From Alkalicoccus chagannorensis DSM 18086 (GTDB lineage Bacteria; Bacillota; Bacilli; Bacillales; Salisediminibacteriaceae), in contig NZ_AUCK01000004.1 of assembly GCF_000429725.1 (NCBI RefSeq), positions 118,266 through 182,265 on the forward strand: a stretch of DNA of 64,000 nt. The letters are read 5' to 3'. Positions within the stretch are counted from its first letter, which is position 1. Each line of letters begins with the position of its first letter. Position numbers and translations under genes: made by a program. Below the pieces are notes generated by a model. That model was not told where the DNA came from. It worked only from the letters and a program-made list of their open reading frames with translations, and ran no database searches. Below, piece by piece: positions 8,867 through 18,657 of this stretch.

Positions 8867-9826
8867 ATGGAAGTAATGAAAATTTCCCCGCGGGGCTACT
8901 GCTATGGTGTTGTTGATGCTATGGTAATGGCGAAGGAAGCAGCCACCAACCCGGATCTGCCGCGCCCGATATATATTCTTGGTATGATTGTCCATAACAA
9001 GCACGTAACCGATGCTTTCGAAGAAGACGGTGTCGTCACGCTGGATGGAGAGAACCGTCTGGACATCCTCAGGCAAGTCGAAAAAGGAACCGTCATCTAC
9101 ACGGCCCACGGTGTCTCACCGGAGGTCCGTCAGCTTGCGGATGAAAAAGGACTGACGGCGATTGATGCTACCTGTCCGGATGTGACCGTGACGCATGACC
9201 TGATCCGCGGAAGAAAAGATCAGGGCTATGAGTTCATCTACATCGGCAAACGCAATCACCCCGAACCTGAAGGAGCTGTCGGCGTTGCACCCGATATCGT
9301 TCATCTCGTCGAGGACATGGATGACATTGAGGCGCTCGATATTCAATCCGATAAAATCATTATCACGAACCAGACGACGATGAGTCAGTGGGATGTTAAT
9401 CATCTGATAAAAGCATCTTCCGAAAAGTATCCGCATGCTGAAATTCATAATGAAATCTGCAATGCAACCCAAGTACGTCAGGAAGCTGTAGCCGAGCAGG
9501 CTGGAGAAGCCGACCTGCTGCTCGTTGTAGGAGATCCAAAGAGTAACAACTCGAACCGTCTGGCTCAAGTTTCCAAGGAAGTCGCGGGAACAGAAGCGTA
9601 TCGAATCTCCAACGTGAATGATATTAATTTGGAATGGCTGAAAGAACGGAAAAAAATCGCCGTTACTTCCGGTGCTTCCACTCCGACATTGATTACAAAA
9701 GAAGTGATTCGTTTTATTGAACAGTTTGATGAAGATGATCCCCATACATGGGATACGACGAGTACTGTGAAACTGACGAAAATCCTGCCGAAGATTCGTA
9801 AGAAAAAAAGGGAGCAGACGACCTGA
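8867..9826 (+). CDS. ispH: 4-hydroxy-3-methylbut-2-enyl diphosphate reductase
   Basis: Last enzyme of the MEP isoprenoid pathway; it reduces HMBPP to IPP and DMAPP with a [4Fe-4S] cluster. The three cluster cysteines are visible at 12 (RGYCYG), 93 (DATCPDV) and 188 (NEICNAT), with His43, His81 and the TSGASTP block near the C-terminus. 319 residues is normal. It has its own strong promoter and GAGGAGG ribosome site, and ends at a bidirectional terminator shared with the convergent yqfO unit. Confidence 0.97.
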   Translation: MEVMKISPRGYCYGVVDAMVMAKEAATNPDLPRPIYILGMIVHNKHVTDAFEEDGVVTLDGENRLDILRQVEKGTVIYTAHGVSPEVRQLADEKGLTAIDATCPDVTVTHDLIRGRKDQGYEFIYIGKRNHPEPEGAVGVAPDIVHLVEDMDDIEALDIQSDKIIITNQTTMSQWDVNHLIKASSEKYPHAEIHNEICNATQVRQEAVAEQAGEADLLLVVGDPKSNNSNRLAQVSKEVAGTEAYRISNVNDINLEWLKERKKIAVTSGASTPTLITKEVIRFIEQFDEDDPHTWDTTSTVKLTKILPKIRKKKREQTT

Positions 9827-10144
9827 TCACCCGTGATTCTTACGAAACGTTCAGGCTGTCCTGAACATCATGCAGGATGCGGAGTACGAAACCTATCCGC
9901 CGTGCACATGTCGACGCGCATGCTGCAAATACAGTAAAAAAGAGCCGACGACCATTGACTGGTTGTCGGCTCTTTTCATGTCTTCCTTCCGTACATGCAA
10001 GGCGGAGTGAGCACCCCTCCATCCATCGTTATACAGCGGCACAGACAGACCAACTTCGTCTCAGTCACCTGCTGTGCTGGAGCTCCTCCAGGTGGAACAG
10101 CGCCCTACAGGTCCTGCCTTTGCATTAGCTGACCTGCTGCCGCA
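9827..10144. other. Intergenic region between convergent ispH and yqfO
   Basis: The 318 bases hold a small hairpin (GTTCAGG/CCTGAAC near 9849-9866) and the terminator at 9937-9976. I see no gene in it. Confidence 0.6.
9937..9976. terminator. Bidirectional terminator, ispH / yqfO
   Basis: A 16-bp stem (AAAAGAGCCGACGACC with 9961-9976, one G-U) has T-runs on both strands and lies between convergent genes. Confidence 0.9.
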
Positions 10145-11260
10145 TTATTTGAAACGGAACGGGTCTGTATTCAGTTCGGATGTGACAATATCTACCGACC
10201 CTTTCTGGTCCGCAAGATCCTCTTCCAGGCGGTCTGCCGTCGCCTGCTTCATGATCTGCTCCACATGATGGCCGGGATCTATCATCATCAACCCTTCCAT
10301 CCAGGCATCATGAGCAACATGAAAGTACAAGTCCCCCGTTATATAGACATCCGCCCCTTTCTGCAGAGCTGTCATCGTATATTTATTTCCGTCTCCGCCG
10401 AGCACTGCGGCTTTTTTGACGAGACGGCTGCCATCACCGACAACACGCAGCCCATCGACGCCAAAAGCTGTTTTTACGTGGTCAGCAAATGCGTCCAGCG
10501 TTACGGCTTCCTCGAGTTCTCCGATTCTGCCCAGACCATAAACGTCGCCAGGGACATCCATCGGATATAAATCAAACGCAGCTTCTTCATATGGATGGGC
10601 CTTTTTCATCGCTTGAATGACTTTCTTTTCGATGGAAGCGGGTACCACTGTTTCAATCTTTGTTTCCTCCGGCCGTTCCAGCCTCCCCTGTTCACCGATG
10701 AAAGGATTGGTCCCCTCACCAGGGCGGAACGCGCCTCGGCCTTCACTTGTGAATGCACAGTGGCTGTAACTGCCTATGTGTCCGGCTCCCGCATCCCCCA
10801 TTGCTTCGCGAACGTGATCCGCGTGGGAATCTGGGACGAATACAATCAGTTTCTTTAATGGATCTTCTCCTGTTGGAACGAGGACACGAGTATTTTTCAG
10901 TCCGACTGCGTCAGCCATTAAGTCATTTACGCCTCCCGGTGCCGCATCCAGGTTCGTATGAGCGGCATATACGGTGATCTCATTTTTTATAAGTTTTTCG
11001 ATCATTCTTCCGTAAGAGGTCGACACATCCAGTTGTTTTATCGGCCGGAATAGCAGCGGGTGATGGGCAATGATAAAATCCACCCCTTTTTCCACTGCTT
11101 CATCAACGACAGGCTCCAGGACATCCAGGGTGATCATCACTTTCGATACCTGTTTCTTCAGTGTACCGACCTGTAGGCCAATCCGGTCCCCTTCCACAGC
11201 GAGGTGTTTTGGAGAAAACTGCTCAAATGTCTGAATGATCGTCTGGGCGTGCATGCTCAT
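10145..11260 (-). CDS. yqfO: Nif3-like dinuclear metal centre protein YqfO
   Basis: Nif3/YbgI family protein of 371 residues. The family's metal ligands are visible: DFIIAHHPLLF early, HTNLDAAPGGVND in the middle, and the C-terminal GDLYFHVAHD and DPGHHVE. Between the two Nif3 halves lies the PII-like insert of the YqfO subfamily (about 130-230, ending AHPYEEAAFDLYPM). ATG at 11260 is chosen because GGAGG precedes it and it overlaps the trmK stop (ATGA). Its biochemical role is unsettled in the family; pairing with trmK is widely conserved. Confidence 0.93.
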   Translation of the reverse strand: MSMHAQTIIQTFEQFSPKHLAVEGDRIGLQVGTLKKQVSKVMITLDVLEPVVDEAVEKGVDFIIAHHPLLFRPIKQLDVSTSYGRMIEKLIKNEITVYAAHTNLDAAPGGVNDLMADAVGLKNTRVLVPTGEDPLKKLIVFVPDSHADHVREAMGDAGAGHIGSYSHCAFTSEGRGAFRPGEGTNPFIGEQGRLERPEETKIETVVPASIEKKVIQAMKKAHPYEEAAFDLYPMDVPGDVYGLGRIGELEEAVTLDAFADHVKTAFGVDGLRVVGDGSRLVKKAAVLGGDGNKYTMTALQKGADVYITGDLYFHVAHDAWMEGLMMIDPGHHVEQIMKQATADRLEEDLADQKGSVDIVTSELNTDPFRFK

Positions 11261-11961
11261 GTTAATACCTCCTCGATCCAGCTCATTTTTTTCTCCAGTT
11301 CTGCTGCTCGTTCCTGTGCCAGCTGCTGTGACGCAAGCTGCAGCTGTGCCCGGATTCGCTTGAGCTGATCGTATTCCATTCTCCACTTCATCCGAAAGGA
11401 CGCAGGTTTTCTCTCCATCAAGTACGGCCCGAGCCAGAGCTGCTGCTCCTTTTTCGCTTCCGTGTACGGAGAGGTCCCCTCCGGTTCGGCTGCAAGCACT
11501 TCGTAAATATGACCATCTTCTTCGAGAATTTCCTCGTCAAACAGGATCCAGCCATGACCGTCGAGCCATCTGCGGACTTGATCTGCGGCTACGTTCGGCT
11601 GCAGCACCAGCCGCTTGACTCCTCCGAGATACTGTTTGCCTTCACTGAGGATGCTCGCAATAAGAGGCCCTCCCATTCCGGCAATAACAACGGTATCCGC
11701 TCTGCGTCCTTCCAGCACTTCCAGGCCGTTTCCGAGACGCGCCTCCACTCGGTCTTCCAGTTCATTTGCATATATTTTTTCAATAGCTGATTGCAGCGGC
11801 CCCTCATTCAATTCCCCTGCAATAGCGTACTCGCAGAGATCATGCGCAGTCAGGTGAATAGGAAGGTAGGCATGATCTGAGCCGATATCTGCTACAGTCC
11901 CCTCCTTCAGAACAAAGGAGGCCGTGACTTCCAGTCTTTTTGATAATCTTTTGCCGTTCAT
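11257..11961 (-). CDS. trmK: tRNA (adenine(22)-N(1))-methyltransferase TrmK
   Basis: SAM-dependent methyltransferase that makes m1A22 in tRNA. The 234-residue protein shows the SAM loop VADIGSDHAYLP, AGELNEGPL, and AGMGGPLI, the catalytic-site block specific to TrmK, followed by LVLQPNVAADQVRRWL. ATG at 11961 has GAAGGTG at good spacing; longer readings upstream lack a ribosome site. The C-terminus is coiled. It overlaps yqfO by four bases. Confidence 0.95.
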   Translation of the reverse strand: MNGKRLSKRLEVTASFVLKEGTVADIGSDHAYLPIHLTAHDLCEYAIAGELNEGPLQSAIEKIYANELEDRVEARLGNGLEVLEGRRADTVVIAGMGGPLIASILSEGKQYLGGVKRLVLQPNVAADQVRRWLDGHGWILFDEEILEEDGHIYEVLAAEPEGTSPYTEAKKEQQLWLGPYLMERKPASFRMKWRMEYDQLKRIRAQLQLASQQLAQERAAELEKKMSWIEEVLT

Positions 11962-12171
11962 AATGATCACCTTCAACCTTTTTTTCTTATTAAACAAGAA
12001 GCCGCGACAGAAAGTACTGCTGGGCGGTCAGCTGTTAGGAAGCATATTGAACAAGGAGCCGGGGAGTACCATCACTCCAGACCAAAAGGATAAAGCTGCT
12101 CTTGGATAGAAGGCTGCAGGAGTATCCCGTCGTCGTTTAAACTAACATGCCGTTTATGTTTACCCTATAAC

Positions 12172-12206
12172 AAAACAGGTGTCTCCATCAGGGTGACACC
12201 TGTTTT
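12172..12206. terminator. Bidirectional terminator downstream of cccA
   Basis: AAAACAGGTGTC at 12172-12183 pairs perfectly with GACACCTGTTTT at 12195-12206; T-rich on both strands. It follows the minus-strand cccA. The rest of 11962-12171 holds nothing I recognise. Confidence 0.85.
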
Positions 12207-12213
12207 TTCAAAC

Positions 12214-12582
12214 CTATTCCGTTTCTGTTACGATATACTCTGCAACAGCGTCCGCTTCTTCCCCTGTTACGAGATCTGCAGGCATGGAGCCGGGTCCCTC
12301 TTCAATTGCCTGAAGAATTTCATCTTCAGAGTACCCATCGAGCGCAGGCCCAGTGCCGCCTTCGAAGTCTCCGCCATGACAGGACAGACATTCAGCCTCG
12401 TACATGGCCTCTCCGAGCTCAAGCGGGTCGTCCGAGTCTACCTCTTCTGCATTATTGTTGTTCTCTCCGTTTTCAGCCGCTTCGTCGGGTGCGACGTTCA
12501 GTCCAACCAGAGAAAGAACAAATACCGCCAGAACTCCCAGCACAGCTGTTGCGGCGAATGGATATAACGGTGATCCCCTCAT
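12214..12582 (-). CDS. cccA: Membrane-anchored cytochrome c (c550 type)
   Basis: Small electron carrier tethered to the outer face of the membrane. The 122 residues comprise an N-terminal anchor (about 8-30), a very acidic Asn/Glu/Asp linker, and a minimal cytochrome c domain with the haem motif CLSCH and a Met ligand in GSMPAD. Most of the mature domain is acidic, as in salt- and alkali-adapted bacilli. ATG at 12582 has AAGGAGG nine bases before it. The position just before sigA matches B. subtilis cccA. Confidence 0.92.
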   Translation of the reverse strand: MRGSPLYPFAATAVLGVLAVFVLSLVGLNVAPDEAAENGENNNNAEEVDSDDPLELGEAMYEAECLSCHGGDFEGGTGPALDGYSEDEILQAIEEGPGSMPADLVTGEEADAVAEYIVTETE

Positions 12583-12734
12583 ACTATGTAACCTCCTTGC
12601 CATTTTCAAAATAAAATGATAAAGCCAGATATGACAGCAGATGCTGTACCTCTTTAATTGTATACGAAATCGCGCTGCATGAAAAGGTTTTTCCCTTGAA
12701 GAGCCGGCTCTTATTGAAGGCGTTCACAGAATCA

Positions 12735-13454
12735 TCAAAATCGGAGCTTCGTCATTTTCTCTACGTCATCTGTAATGATTCCATTGATGCCCGCCTGTCT
12801 GCAGCGGAAGTATTCGTGATGTTTGCGGACATGATACGCCCGGACTACGATCGACTGCTTCCGCCAGGCTTTGTAGTACATGGATGACTGGATTCCGTGA
12901 CGGATATGGATCCCATCCGCTGCGTTTTTGTTTGCATATTTCCGTCCGCGGCGAAAAGGCGTCTTTGTGAGCATGGCCGTTTCTACTAACGGCTGCTGCT
13001 TTTTAATTTCACGAAGGTATCGATGACAAAACGTAGAGATCACGGTTTCAGTAAGCATCATTCTCTCCCGCAGCATCTCTAGACAGGTACTTATGAAATA
13101 AGCGTCACTCACATGCTTCTGCTCTTTCAGCTCCAGATGAAACCACAGGTTTTTTTCTTTGATAAAATCTGCTGTTTCCGCAAGCGAGGGGATTTTCTCT
13201 CCGGCAAACGCTGGGGCCGTCATGCTTCCTGCATCGAGTGTGCGGAGTTCTTCATACGTTTTCATGGCGAGCAGCCCAGAGCCGTCAGTCGTTCTTTCCA
13301 GCGTCGCATCATGGTGAATAACCGGAACAAAATCGCTGCTCATATGTACATCGCACTCGATTCCCTCGATAGGAAACTCCGCTGCTTCACGGAAGGAGCG
13401 CATCGTATTCTCAGGGTATTTTTTTTTAAAACCGCGGTGACCGATAATATGCAT
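12735..13454 (-). CDS. Glycerophosphodiester phosphodiesterase
   Basis: Cytoplasmic enzyme (no signal peptide) that hydrolyses glycerophosphodiesters to glycerol-3-phosphate and an alcohol. The GDPD barrel is complete in 239 residues: IIGHRGFKKKYPENT (catalytic His and Arg), GIECDVHMSSDFVPVIHHD (metal Glu/Asp and second His), LELKE, and GINGIITDD at the end. ATG at 13454 follows GGAGG. The gene sits 12 bases after the upstream membrane-protein gene and is probably co-transcribed. It is absent from this place in B. subtilis. Confidence 0.9.
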   Translation of the reverse strand: MHIIGHRGFKKKYPENTMRSFREAAEFPIEGIECDVHMSSDFVPVIHHDATLERTTDGSGLLAMKTYEELRTLDAGSMTAPAFAGEKIPSLAETADFIKEKNLWFHLELKEQKHVSDAYFISTCLEMLRERMMLTETVISTFCHRYLREIKKQQPLVETAMLTKTPFRRGRKYANKNAADGIHIRHGIQSSMYYKAWRKQSIVVRAYHVRKHHEYFRCRQAGINGIITDDVEKMTKLRF

Positions 13455-13466
13455 GACTTCCTCCAT

Positions 13467-14012
13467 TTACACTTGTTCTATGAGCAGAAAAATCCCGAGC
13501 ATCAACCAGCCGCCGATGCCGGCGAGCAGCAGGTATTGAAATCGCCATGTCCATCCGACTGCTGCCCATGAGGTGCTGAGCAGAGCGATGCTCGTCCCCA
13601 GTGCTGTGCGGCTGTCGGGAAACCACTGTTCTGCAGCAGTGACAGTCGTAAAAAAAGTAAGAAAAGCAGTCAGGATCACGTACACATGCACAAATGAAGA
13701 TGCCCTTCGATAATAAAAAGCAGCAACCGCTGCGCCTGCGACAGAGGCCGCACCAAGAAAGTAAAGATGACTGTCGACCGGCAGCAGCGCAAAAAGCATG
13801 GTGAATAACAAAATCAGAACGATGCTCAAAAATAGTCCGAGACCGATCCAGGCCTTGTTCCTGCCGCCGCTTTTTTCCTGGGCTTCCGGAAGAGGATCCT
13901 CATCACCTTCCAGATACAGACTCAGCAGAAAGCGGCAGTATGTTTCAGGCAGCAGGCCGCTCTCCTGCCATTTCCGAATTTCTTTAACGATGATTCGTTT
14001 CTCCTCATCCAT
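13467..14012 (-). CDS. Hypothetical multi-pass membrane protein
   Basis: I do not recognise a named family. The 181-residue protein has a soluble N-terminal 55 residues (VKEIRKWQESGLLPETYCRFLLSLY, cut here as one helical block) rather like DUF2157 N-termini, then about five hydrophobic segments from residue 57 to the end. Starts at ATG 14012 behind AGGGGGG. It is translated just ahead of the GDPD gene and the two look like one transcript inserted between sigA and cccA. A membrane location is certain; a function is not offered. Confidence 0.75.
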   Translation of the reverse strand: MDEEKRIIVKEIRKWQESGLLPETYCRFLLSLYLEGDEDPLPEAQEKSGGRNKAWIGLGLFLSIVLILLFTMLFALLPVDSHLYFLGAASVAGAAVAAFYYRRASSFVHVYVILTAFLTFFTTVTAAEQWFPDSRTALGTSIALLSTSWAAVGWTWRFQYLLLAGIGGWLMLGIFLLIEQV

Positions 14013-14324
14013 CTGCTTTCCCCCCTGAACCCTGCTGTTTCCAGTATATCTTACATCCATTTTTGAATACAGTCTGTTTTGAGAAATGGCTGCGTTCTAG
14101 TTCCAGGTTGTTTTTGGCTTGCCTGGCATCTCTTCTGAGGCGCGGCTGTTCTTTTTCAGCGCTCTGCAAAAGGCTTTAGAATAAAAATAAGCAGAGCCTT
14201 GCGGTACGTACTGCTTTCTCTACAGACGCATACTGTTTACTTGCTGCAGAAAGAGGCCGCCTCAACTATCTTTTGAGACGGCCTCCTCTATGATCAGCAG
14301 CTTTTCATTCAGGCAGCCGCGTGA
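14013..14324. other. Intergenic region between sigA and the membrane-protein gene
   Basis: Apart from the sigA terminator at 14253-14285, I see no gene or clear promoter in these 312 bases. Confidence 0.5.
14253..14285 (-). terminator. Terminator of the dnaG-sigA unit
   Basis: GAGGCCGCCTCAA at 14253-14265 pairs with 14273-14285 (one G-U); TTTC follows on the minus strand, 40 bases past the sigA stop. Confidence 0.8.
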
Positions 14325-15440
14325 TTATTCGAGAAAATCTTTCAGACGTTTGCTTCTGCTTGGATGGCGAAGTTTCCGGAGCGCCTTCGCTTCGATTTGA
14401 CGAATTCGTTCCCTTGTTACTCCGAATACTTTCCCAACCTCTTCGAGTGTCCGGGTGCGTCCGTCATCCAGTCCAAAGCGGAGACGCAGTACGTTCTCTT
14501 CCCGGTCCGTCAATGTATCCAGAACATCTTCGAGCTGTTCTTTCAATAATTCATAGGCAGCTGCATCGGAAGGGGCCAGTGCTTCCTGATCTTCAATGAA
14601 ATCACCAAGGTGAGAATCATCTTCTTCACCAATCGGAGTTTCAAGAGACACAGGTTCCTGCGCAATTTTTAGGATTTCGCGGACTTTATCCGGCGTCAGA
14701 TCCATCTCCTTGGATACTTCTTCCGGTGTCGGTTCCCGTCCAAGATCCTGAAGCAGCTGGCGCTGGACTCGGATCAGTTTGTTAATGGTTTCCACCATAT
14801 GCACCGGTATTCTGATCGTCCGGGCCTGGTCGGCGATGGCTCTCGTAATTGCCTGACGGATCCACCATGTAGCGTAGGTACTGAATTTGTACCCTTTATT
14901 GTAATCGAATTTCTCTACGGCTTTGATAAGACCCATGTTGCCTTCCTGAATCAGGTCGAGAAAGAGCATGCCTCGTCCGACGTACCGCTTTGCAATACTG
15001 ACGACAAGACGCAGGTTGGCTTCAGCCAGTCGACGCTTCGCTTCTTCGTCACCCTCTTCAATGCGCTTGGCCAGATCAATTTCTTCGGTAGCTGATAGAA
15101 GCGGTACTCGACCAATTTCTTTCAGATACATGCGGACAGGGTCATTGATTTTGATACCAGGCGGTACGCTGAGATCATTGAGGTCGAACGCCTCTTCCTT
15201 TTCCACCTGCTGCAGACTCGGCACAGCTTCGTTCTCGTTGATTATTTCAACACCTTGTTCTCCCAGATATTCAAAGAACTCATCCATCTGTTCCGAGTCC
15301 TGGTCGAAAGCTCCCAGACGCTCTGTGATTTCAGCATATGTCAAGGAACCCCTCTTTTTCCCGGATTCCAGTAACTGTTCTTTTACCTGATCGATGGTCA
15401 AATCTCCCTCCGCCAGGGGGCGGATTGGTTTTTCAGCCAT
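14325..15440 (-). CDS. rpoD: Primary sigma factor SigA
   Basis: Housekeeping sigma-70 factor that directs RNA polymerase to -10/-35 promoters. The 371 residues hold region 1.1, region 1.2-2 ([34 protein letters not shown], the -10-binding [15 protein letters not shown]), region 3, and region 4 with its HTH ([24 protein letters not shown]). The start has GGAAGGAGG. It lies 26 bases downstream of dnaG, the conserved macromolecular-synthesis operon arrangement. Confidence 0.98.
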   Translation of the reverse strand: MAEKPIRPLAEGDLTIDQVKEQLLESGKKRGSLTYAEITERLGAFDQDSEQMDEFFEYLGEQGVEIINENEAVPSLQQVEKEEAFDLNDLSVPPGIKINDPVRMYLKEIGRVPLLSATEEIDLAKRIEEGDEEAKRRLAEANLRLVVSIAKRYVGRGMLFLDLIQEGNMGLIKAVEKFDYNKGYKFSTYATWWIRQAITRAIADQARTIRIPVHMVETINKLIRVQRQLLQDLGREPTPEEVSKEMDLTPDKVREILKIAQEPVSLETPIGEEDDSHLGDFIEDQEALAPSDAAAYELLKEQLEDVLDTLTDREENVLRLRFGLDDGRTRTLEEVGKVFGVTRERIRQIEAKALRKLRHPSRSKRLKDFLE

Positions 15441-15466
15441 GCGATCCCTCCTTCCTCATAATCAGC

Positions 15467-17275
15467 TCAACTATCACCGCGAGCCGGCTGCGAGTGTTTA
15501 CGAAGTTCAATAAACTCCTGCAGCAACGCGGTCTTCTCTTCCGGATCAGCAGTCTGCTTCATCGATTCGAGCAGTTCCTGCTGCCGTTTTCTTGCTGGTC
15601 CACGATAGAGGATTTCTTCCACGTAATCGTTCATGCCTTCTTCTGTTAAATCTATATCGACGTCAGCCATCGCAAGGGAAGCAGCTTCTCTCTGCAGTTC
15701 AGGATCCTCAATGGAATGGACAAACCCTGAAGGATCTCCAGGTTTTCCATCCGCATAGTAACTGTAGAGAAGAGCTGCCAGTGCCTGATACGTCTCACTT
15801 TGAAAGTGTCCGCCGATCCGTTCTTCGATGTCGAGCGCAGCGTCCGCTGAATGCATCATCATCGTAAGAAGGTCTCTTTCCGCCTTGACTTCAGCTGCAT
15901 GCACTTTTCTGCCCTGCTGCTTCGGTTTTGACGGAATCGATTTGGCTGCTTTTGGCTGCGCCTGTATTCTATTCTCCATCAACTGCTTCATTTCCTGCTT
16001 CAACGCATCATATGATAAAGAAAATTCTGTTTCCAGCTGCCTCAAGTAATAATCCTGCTCCAGCTGCTTGGGCAGCTGACTGATTTCTTTCAGCATGGCT
16101 TCCACATATTCAAGCTGTCCAGACTCCTGCTGCAGGTTCTTTCCCTGCCGCAGCACTCTCGACTTAAATTCCATGACTGTCAAAGGTTCCCCTGTCACAT
16201 TGGCGGTGAACCTTTCGCTTCCGTACTCTTGAATATAGTCATCCGGGTCCAGCCCGTCCGGTAGCATCGCAATGCGCACGCCAAGTCCTGCCTTCTGCAG
16301 AATCTCTGCATTTTTCCACGCTGCGTCCCTGCCGGCACGGTCCCCATCGTAACATAGGATGACGTGATCAGCGTTTCTTCGAATCATACGAGCCTGCTCT
16401 TCAGACAGCGATGTTCCGAGAGCGCCTATTCCATTATCTATACCCGCCCTGAAGGCTGCTATAACATCCATATATCCTTCAAACAGCACAGCTTCGTTAC
16501 GACGCTTGATGGCAGGCCTCGCGCCGTGAAAATAGTACAGAAGCCGCCCCTTATGGAACACTTTTGATTCCGGGCTGTTTAAGTACTTCGGCTGCTGCTC
16601 GGCTTCCAGTACGCGTGCACCGAACGCGATCACATTTCCCTGTTTATCCCATATAGGGAACATGATCCGGTCTCTGAAACGGTCATAGACGCCACCATCC
16701 CTCTCTCTCGCGCCGAGCAGCCCTGCTTCTACCATATCCTCTGGTCTAAAACCGCGCTTCTCCAGAAAATCCGTCAGAAACTGCCAGGCGTCGGGGGCGT
16801 AGCCGATCTGGAAACGATCGATCATTTCTCGCGTAAACCCCCTGCTCCGCAGGTATTCTCTCGCTTTCCTGCCTTCAGGAGCAGACACAAGCAGGTGGTG
16901 ATACATCTTTGCTGCCAGCTCATGACCCTGGTACCAGGCCGAAGCTTCTTCTTCCAACTCTTCGACCGCTGCTGCTTCTTCCGGTATATCAACAGAAGTG
17001 CGCCGGCCGAGCTCGACGACTGCTTCTGCAAAACTCAGTCCATCGTGCTCCATCAGAAATTTGAAGACATCCCCTCCGGCACCACAGCCGAAACAGTAGT
17101 ACAGCTGTTTTTCCTGTGAAACAGAAAAAGACGGCGTTTTCTCGCCGTGAAAGGGGCAGAGGCCCGAAAAATTCCTCCCCTGCCGCCGTAGTTGAACATA
17201 GTCTGAAATGATATCGACAATATCAAGTTCGCTGCGCACCGCAGCCACCGTCTCATCAGGTATACGTACAGCCAT
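15467..17275 (-). CDS. dnaG: DNA primase
   Basis: Makes RNA primers at the replication fork together with the replicative helicase. Domains in order over 602 residues: CHC2 zinc ribbon (CPFH near 38, CFGC near 60), TOPRIM catalytic core (LFEGYMDVI, then CYDGDRAGRDA), and a C-terminal helicase-interaction domain. ATG at 17275 is chosen over the GTG at 17287; AAAGGTG precedes the ATG by about nine bases. Directly upstream of sigA. Confidence 0.97.
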   Translation of the reverse strand: MAVRIPDETVAAVRSELDIVDIISDYVQLRRQGRNFSGLCPFHGEKTPSFSVSQEKQLYYCFGCGAGGDVFKFLMEHDGLSFAEAVVELGRRTSVDIPEEAAAVEELEEEASAWYQGHELAAKMYHHLLVSAPEGRKAREYLRSRGFTREMIDRFQIGYAPDAWQFLTDFLEKRGFRPEDMVEAGLLGARERDGGVYDRFRDRIMFPIWDKQGNVIAFGARVLEAEQQPKYLNSPESKVFHKGRLLYYFHGARPAIKRRNEAVLFEGYMDVIAAFRAGIDNGIGALGTSLSEEQARMIRRNADHVILCYDGDRAGRDAAWKNAEILQKAGLGVRIAMLPDGLDPDDYIQEYGSERFTANVTGEPLTVMEFKSRVLRQGKNLQQESGQLEYVEAMLKEISQLPKQLEQDYYLRQLETEFSLSYDALKQEMKQLMENRIQAQPKAAKSIPSKPKQQGRKVHAAEVKAERDLLTMMMHSADAALDIEERIGGHFQSETYQALAALLYSYYADGKPGDPSGFVHSIEDPELQREAASLAMADVDIDLTEEGMNDYVEEILYRGPARKRQQELLESMKQTADPEEKTALLQEFIELRKHSQPARGDS

Positions 17276-17307
17276 CGGCTTTCCCACCTTTTCCGCAGGC
17301 TGACTCG

Positions 17308-17763
17308 TCAGCTCATATCATTGACTACGCAGCGAAACCCTTCTGTGAATGCATCGTTATGCTGCTTTTTCCGCTTTGAAGGTCCTTTCGTCCGCCGGCC
17401 GGCCCTTCGTTCTTCTGCAGCCGCATGGCGCATTTCAAGCAGGCCGTCAAGCATCTCCCGACGCAGCTGTCTGCCATTCGACTGCAAAGGGACGGCTCCT
17501 TTCGCCTCCACCATAGAGGCAAATCCAAGATCATCCGTTATCACAATGTCACCGCGGCGGCAGTGCTGCATAATATAAAAATCAGCTGCATCGGGTCCCC
17601 GTTCAACAACAACGATCTCGACATCAGCCGGAGGATCGCGGCGGATATGATCCGGAGAATGTACCAGCGTCAGCGTAATCGGCAGTTCCTTTTTCAGCTG
17701 AAGAAGCTGTGGAACTACGGGAGAAGCATCCGCGTCCACCCAGACATGTATAGGTTTCACCAT
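17308..17763 (-). CDS. yqxD: YaiI/YqxD family protein (DUF188)
   Basis: Small PIN-like-fold protein of 151 residues with the family blocks VWVDADASPVV, ERGPDAADFYI and DIVITDDLGFASM, and a basic tail (RRTKGPSKRKKQ). The acidic positions resemble a nuclease site, but no activity is established for the family. ATG at 17763 follows GGAGG. The position upstream of dnaG matches B. subtilis yqxD. Confidence 0.9.
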   Translation of the reverse strand: MVKPIHVWVDADASPVVPQLLQLKKELPITLTLVHSPDHIRRDPPADVEIVVVERGPDAADFYIMQHCRRGDIVITDDLGFASMVEAKGAVPLQSNGRQLRREMLDGLLEMRHAAAEERRAGRRTKGPSKRKKQHNDAFTEGFRCVVNDMS

Positions 17764-17829
17764 AGTTCCTCCAAGGTTGAATCACAATAGTTTATTATAT
17801 CTCATCTACGGTCTGAATACCAGAGAAGG

Positions 17830-18645
17830 TTACCGGGACTGATGAGGATGAACCATCTGGTAGATAATATTGGCTGTTTCCTCCACCGCTTTCGCTGATA
17901 CGTCAATCACCTGGCATTGAAGCCGTTCCATCATGTCTGCGGAGTAGCGGAGTTCTTCTTCAATTCGCTGAATCGTCGCATAGTTCGCCTGTGCTTTAAG
18001 CCCGAGTGCTTTCAGTCGTTCCGTGCGGATCCCGTTCAGCTTCTCCGGACTGATTTTAAGTCCAATCACTCTCTCCGGCGGAATGGTGAACAGCTCCTCA
18101 GGCGGCTCTACTTCAGGGACCAGCGGTACGTTCGCCACTTTCAGCCGTTTGTGTGCCAGATACTGGGAAAGCGGGGTTTTCGAGGTGCGTGAGACGCCCA
18201 CCAGCACCACATCCGCCCGCAGGATGCCACGCGGATCACGCCCGTCATCATATTTCACAGCAAATTCAATTGCTTCGACCTTGCGGAAATAATCTTCGTC
18301 CAGGGTGTGGATCAATCCAGATTCGTTTTTAGGTGCTTCACCCAGTCGATCCTCCACCATAGAGAGGAGTGGACTCAACACATCGTAAAAGGGGATCCCC
18401 TGCTTCTGAGCCTCTTGGATGATCCGCTGCTTGATTTCCGGGATGACCACAGTAAAGGCAATCAGACCGTTGTTCTCCGCAGCTTCCCGGACCACTTCAT
18501 CGACAGTGCCCACGTCTTCAACATAAGGAATACGGCGGATTCTGGATTTCGATTCGGAAAACTGGCTGATTGCTGCTTTAACAACCAGTTCTGCCGTTTC
18601 GCCTACAGAATCAGACAATACATATACAGTCACCTGTTCATTCAC
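17830..18645 (-). CDS. ppsR: PEP synthase / PPDK regulatory protein (kinase-phosphorylase)
   Basis: DUF299 family bifunctional enzyme that phosphorylates or dephosphorylates PEP synthase or pyruvate phosphate dikinase, here B. subtilis YqfL-like. The P-loop [15 protein letters not shown] lies near residue 149 and the N-terminal [15 protein letters not shown] is typical. 271 residues is normal. The start is GTG at 18645 after AGGAGGGG. It is immediately downstream of ccpN, as in B. subtilis, where both relate to gluconeogenesis; the target dikinase is not in this window. Confidence 0.93.
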   Translation of the reverse strand: MNEQVTVYVLSDSVGETAELVVKAAISQFSESKSRIRRIPYVEDVGTVDEVVREAAENNGLIAFTVVIPEIKQRIIQEAQKQGIPFYDVLSPLLSMVEDRLGEAPKNESGLIHTLDEDYFRKVEAIEFAVKYDDGRDPRGILRADVVLVGVSRTSKTPLSQYLAHKRLKVANVPLVPEVEPPEELFTIPPERVIGLKISPEKLNGIRTERLKALGLKAQANYATIQRIEEELRYSADMMERLQCQVIDVSAKAVEETANIIYQMVHPHQSR

Positions 18646-18657
18646 GTGTAACCCCTC

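Noticed and set aside
4395..14170. Shared blocks CTTGCCTGG and TCAGCGCTCTGCA at 4402-4438 and 14122-14164
   Set aside because: Only short matches with different spacing; a 13-base match is expected by chance in a window this size.
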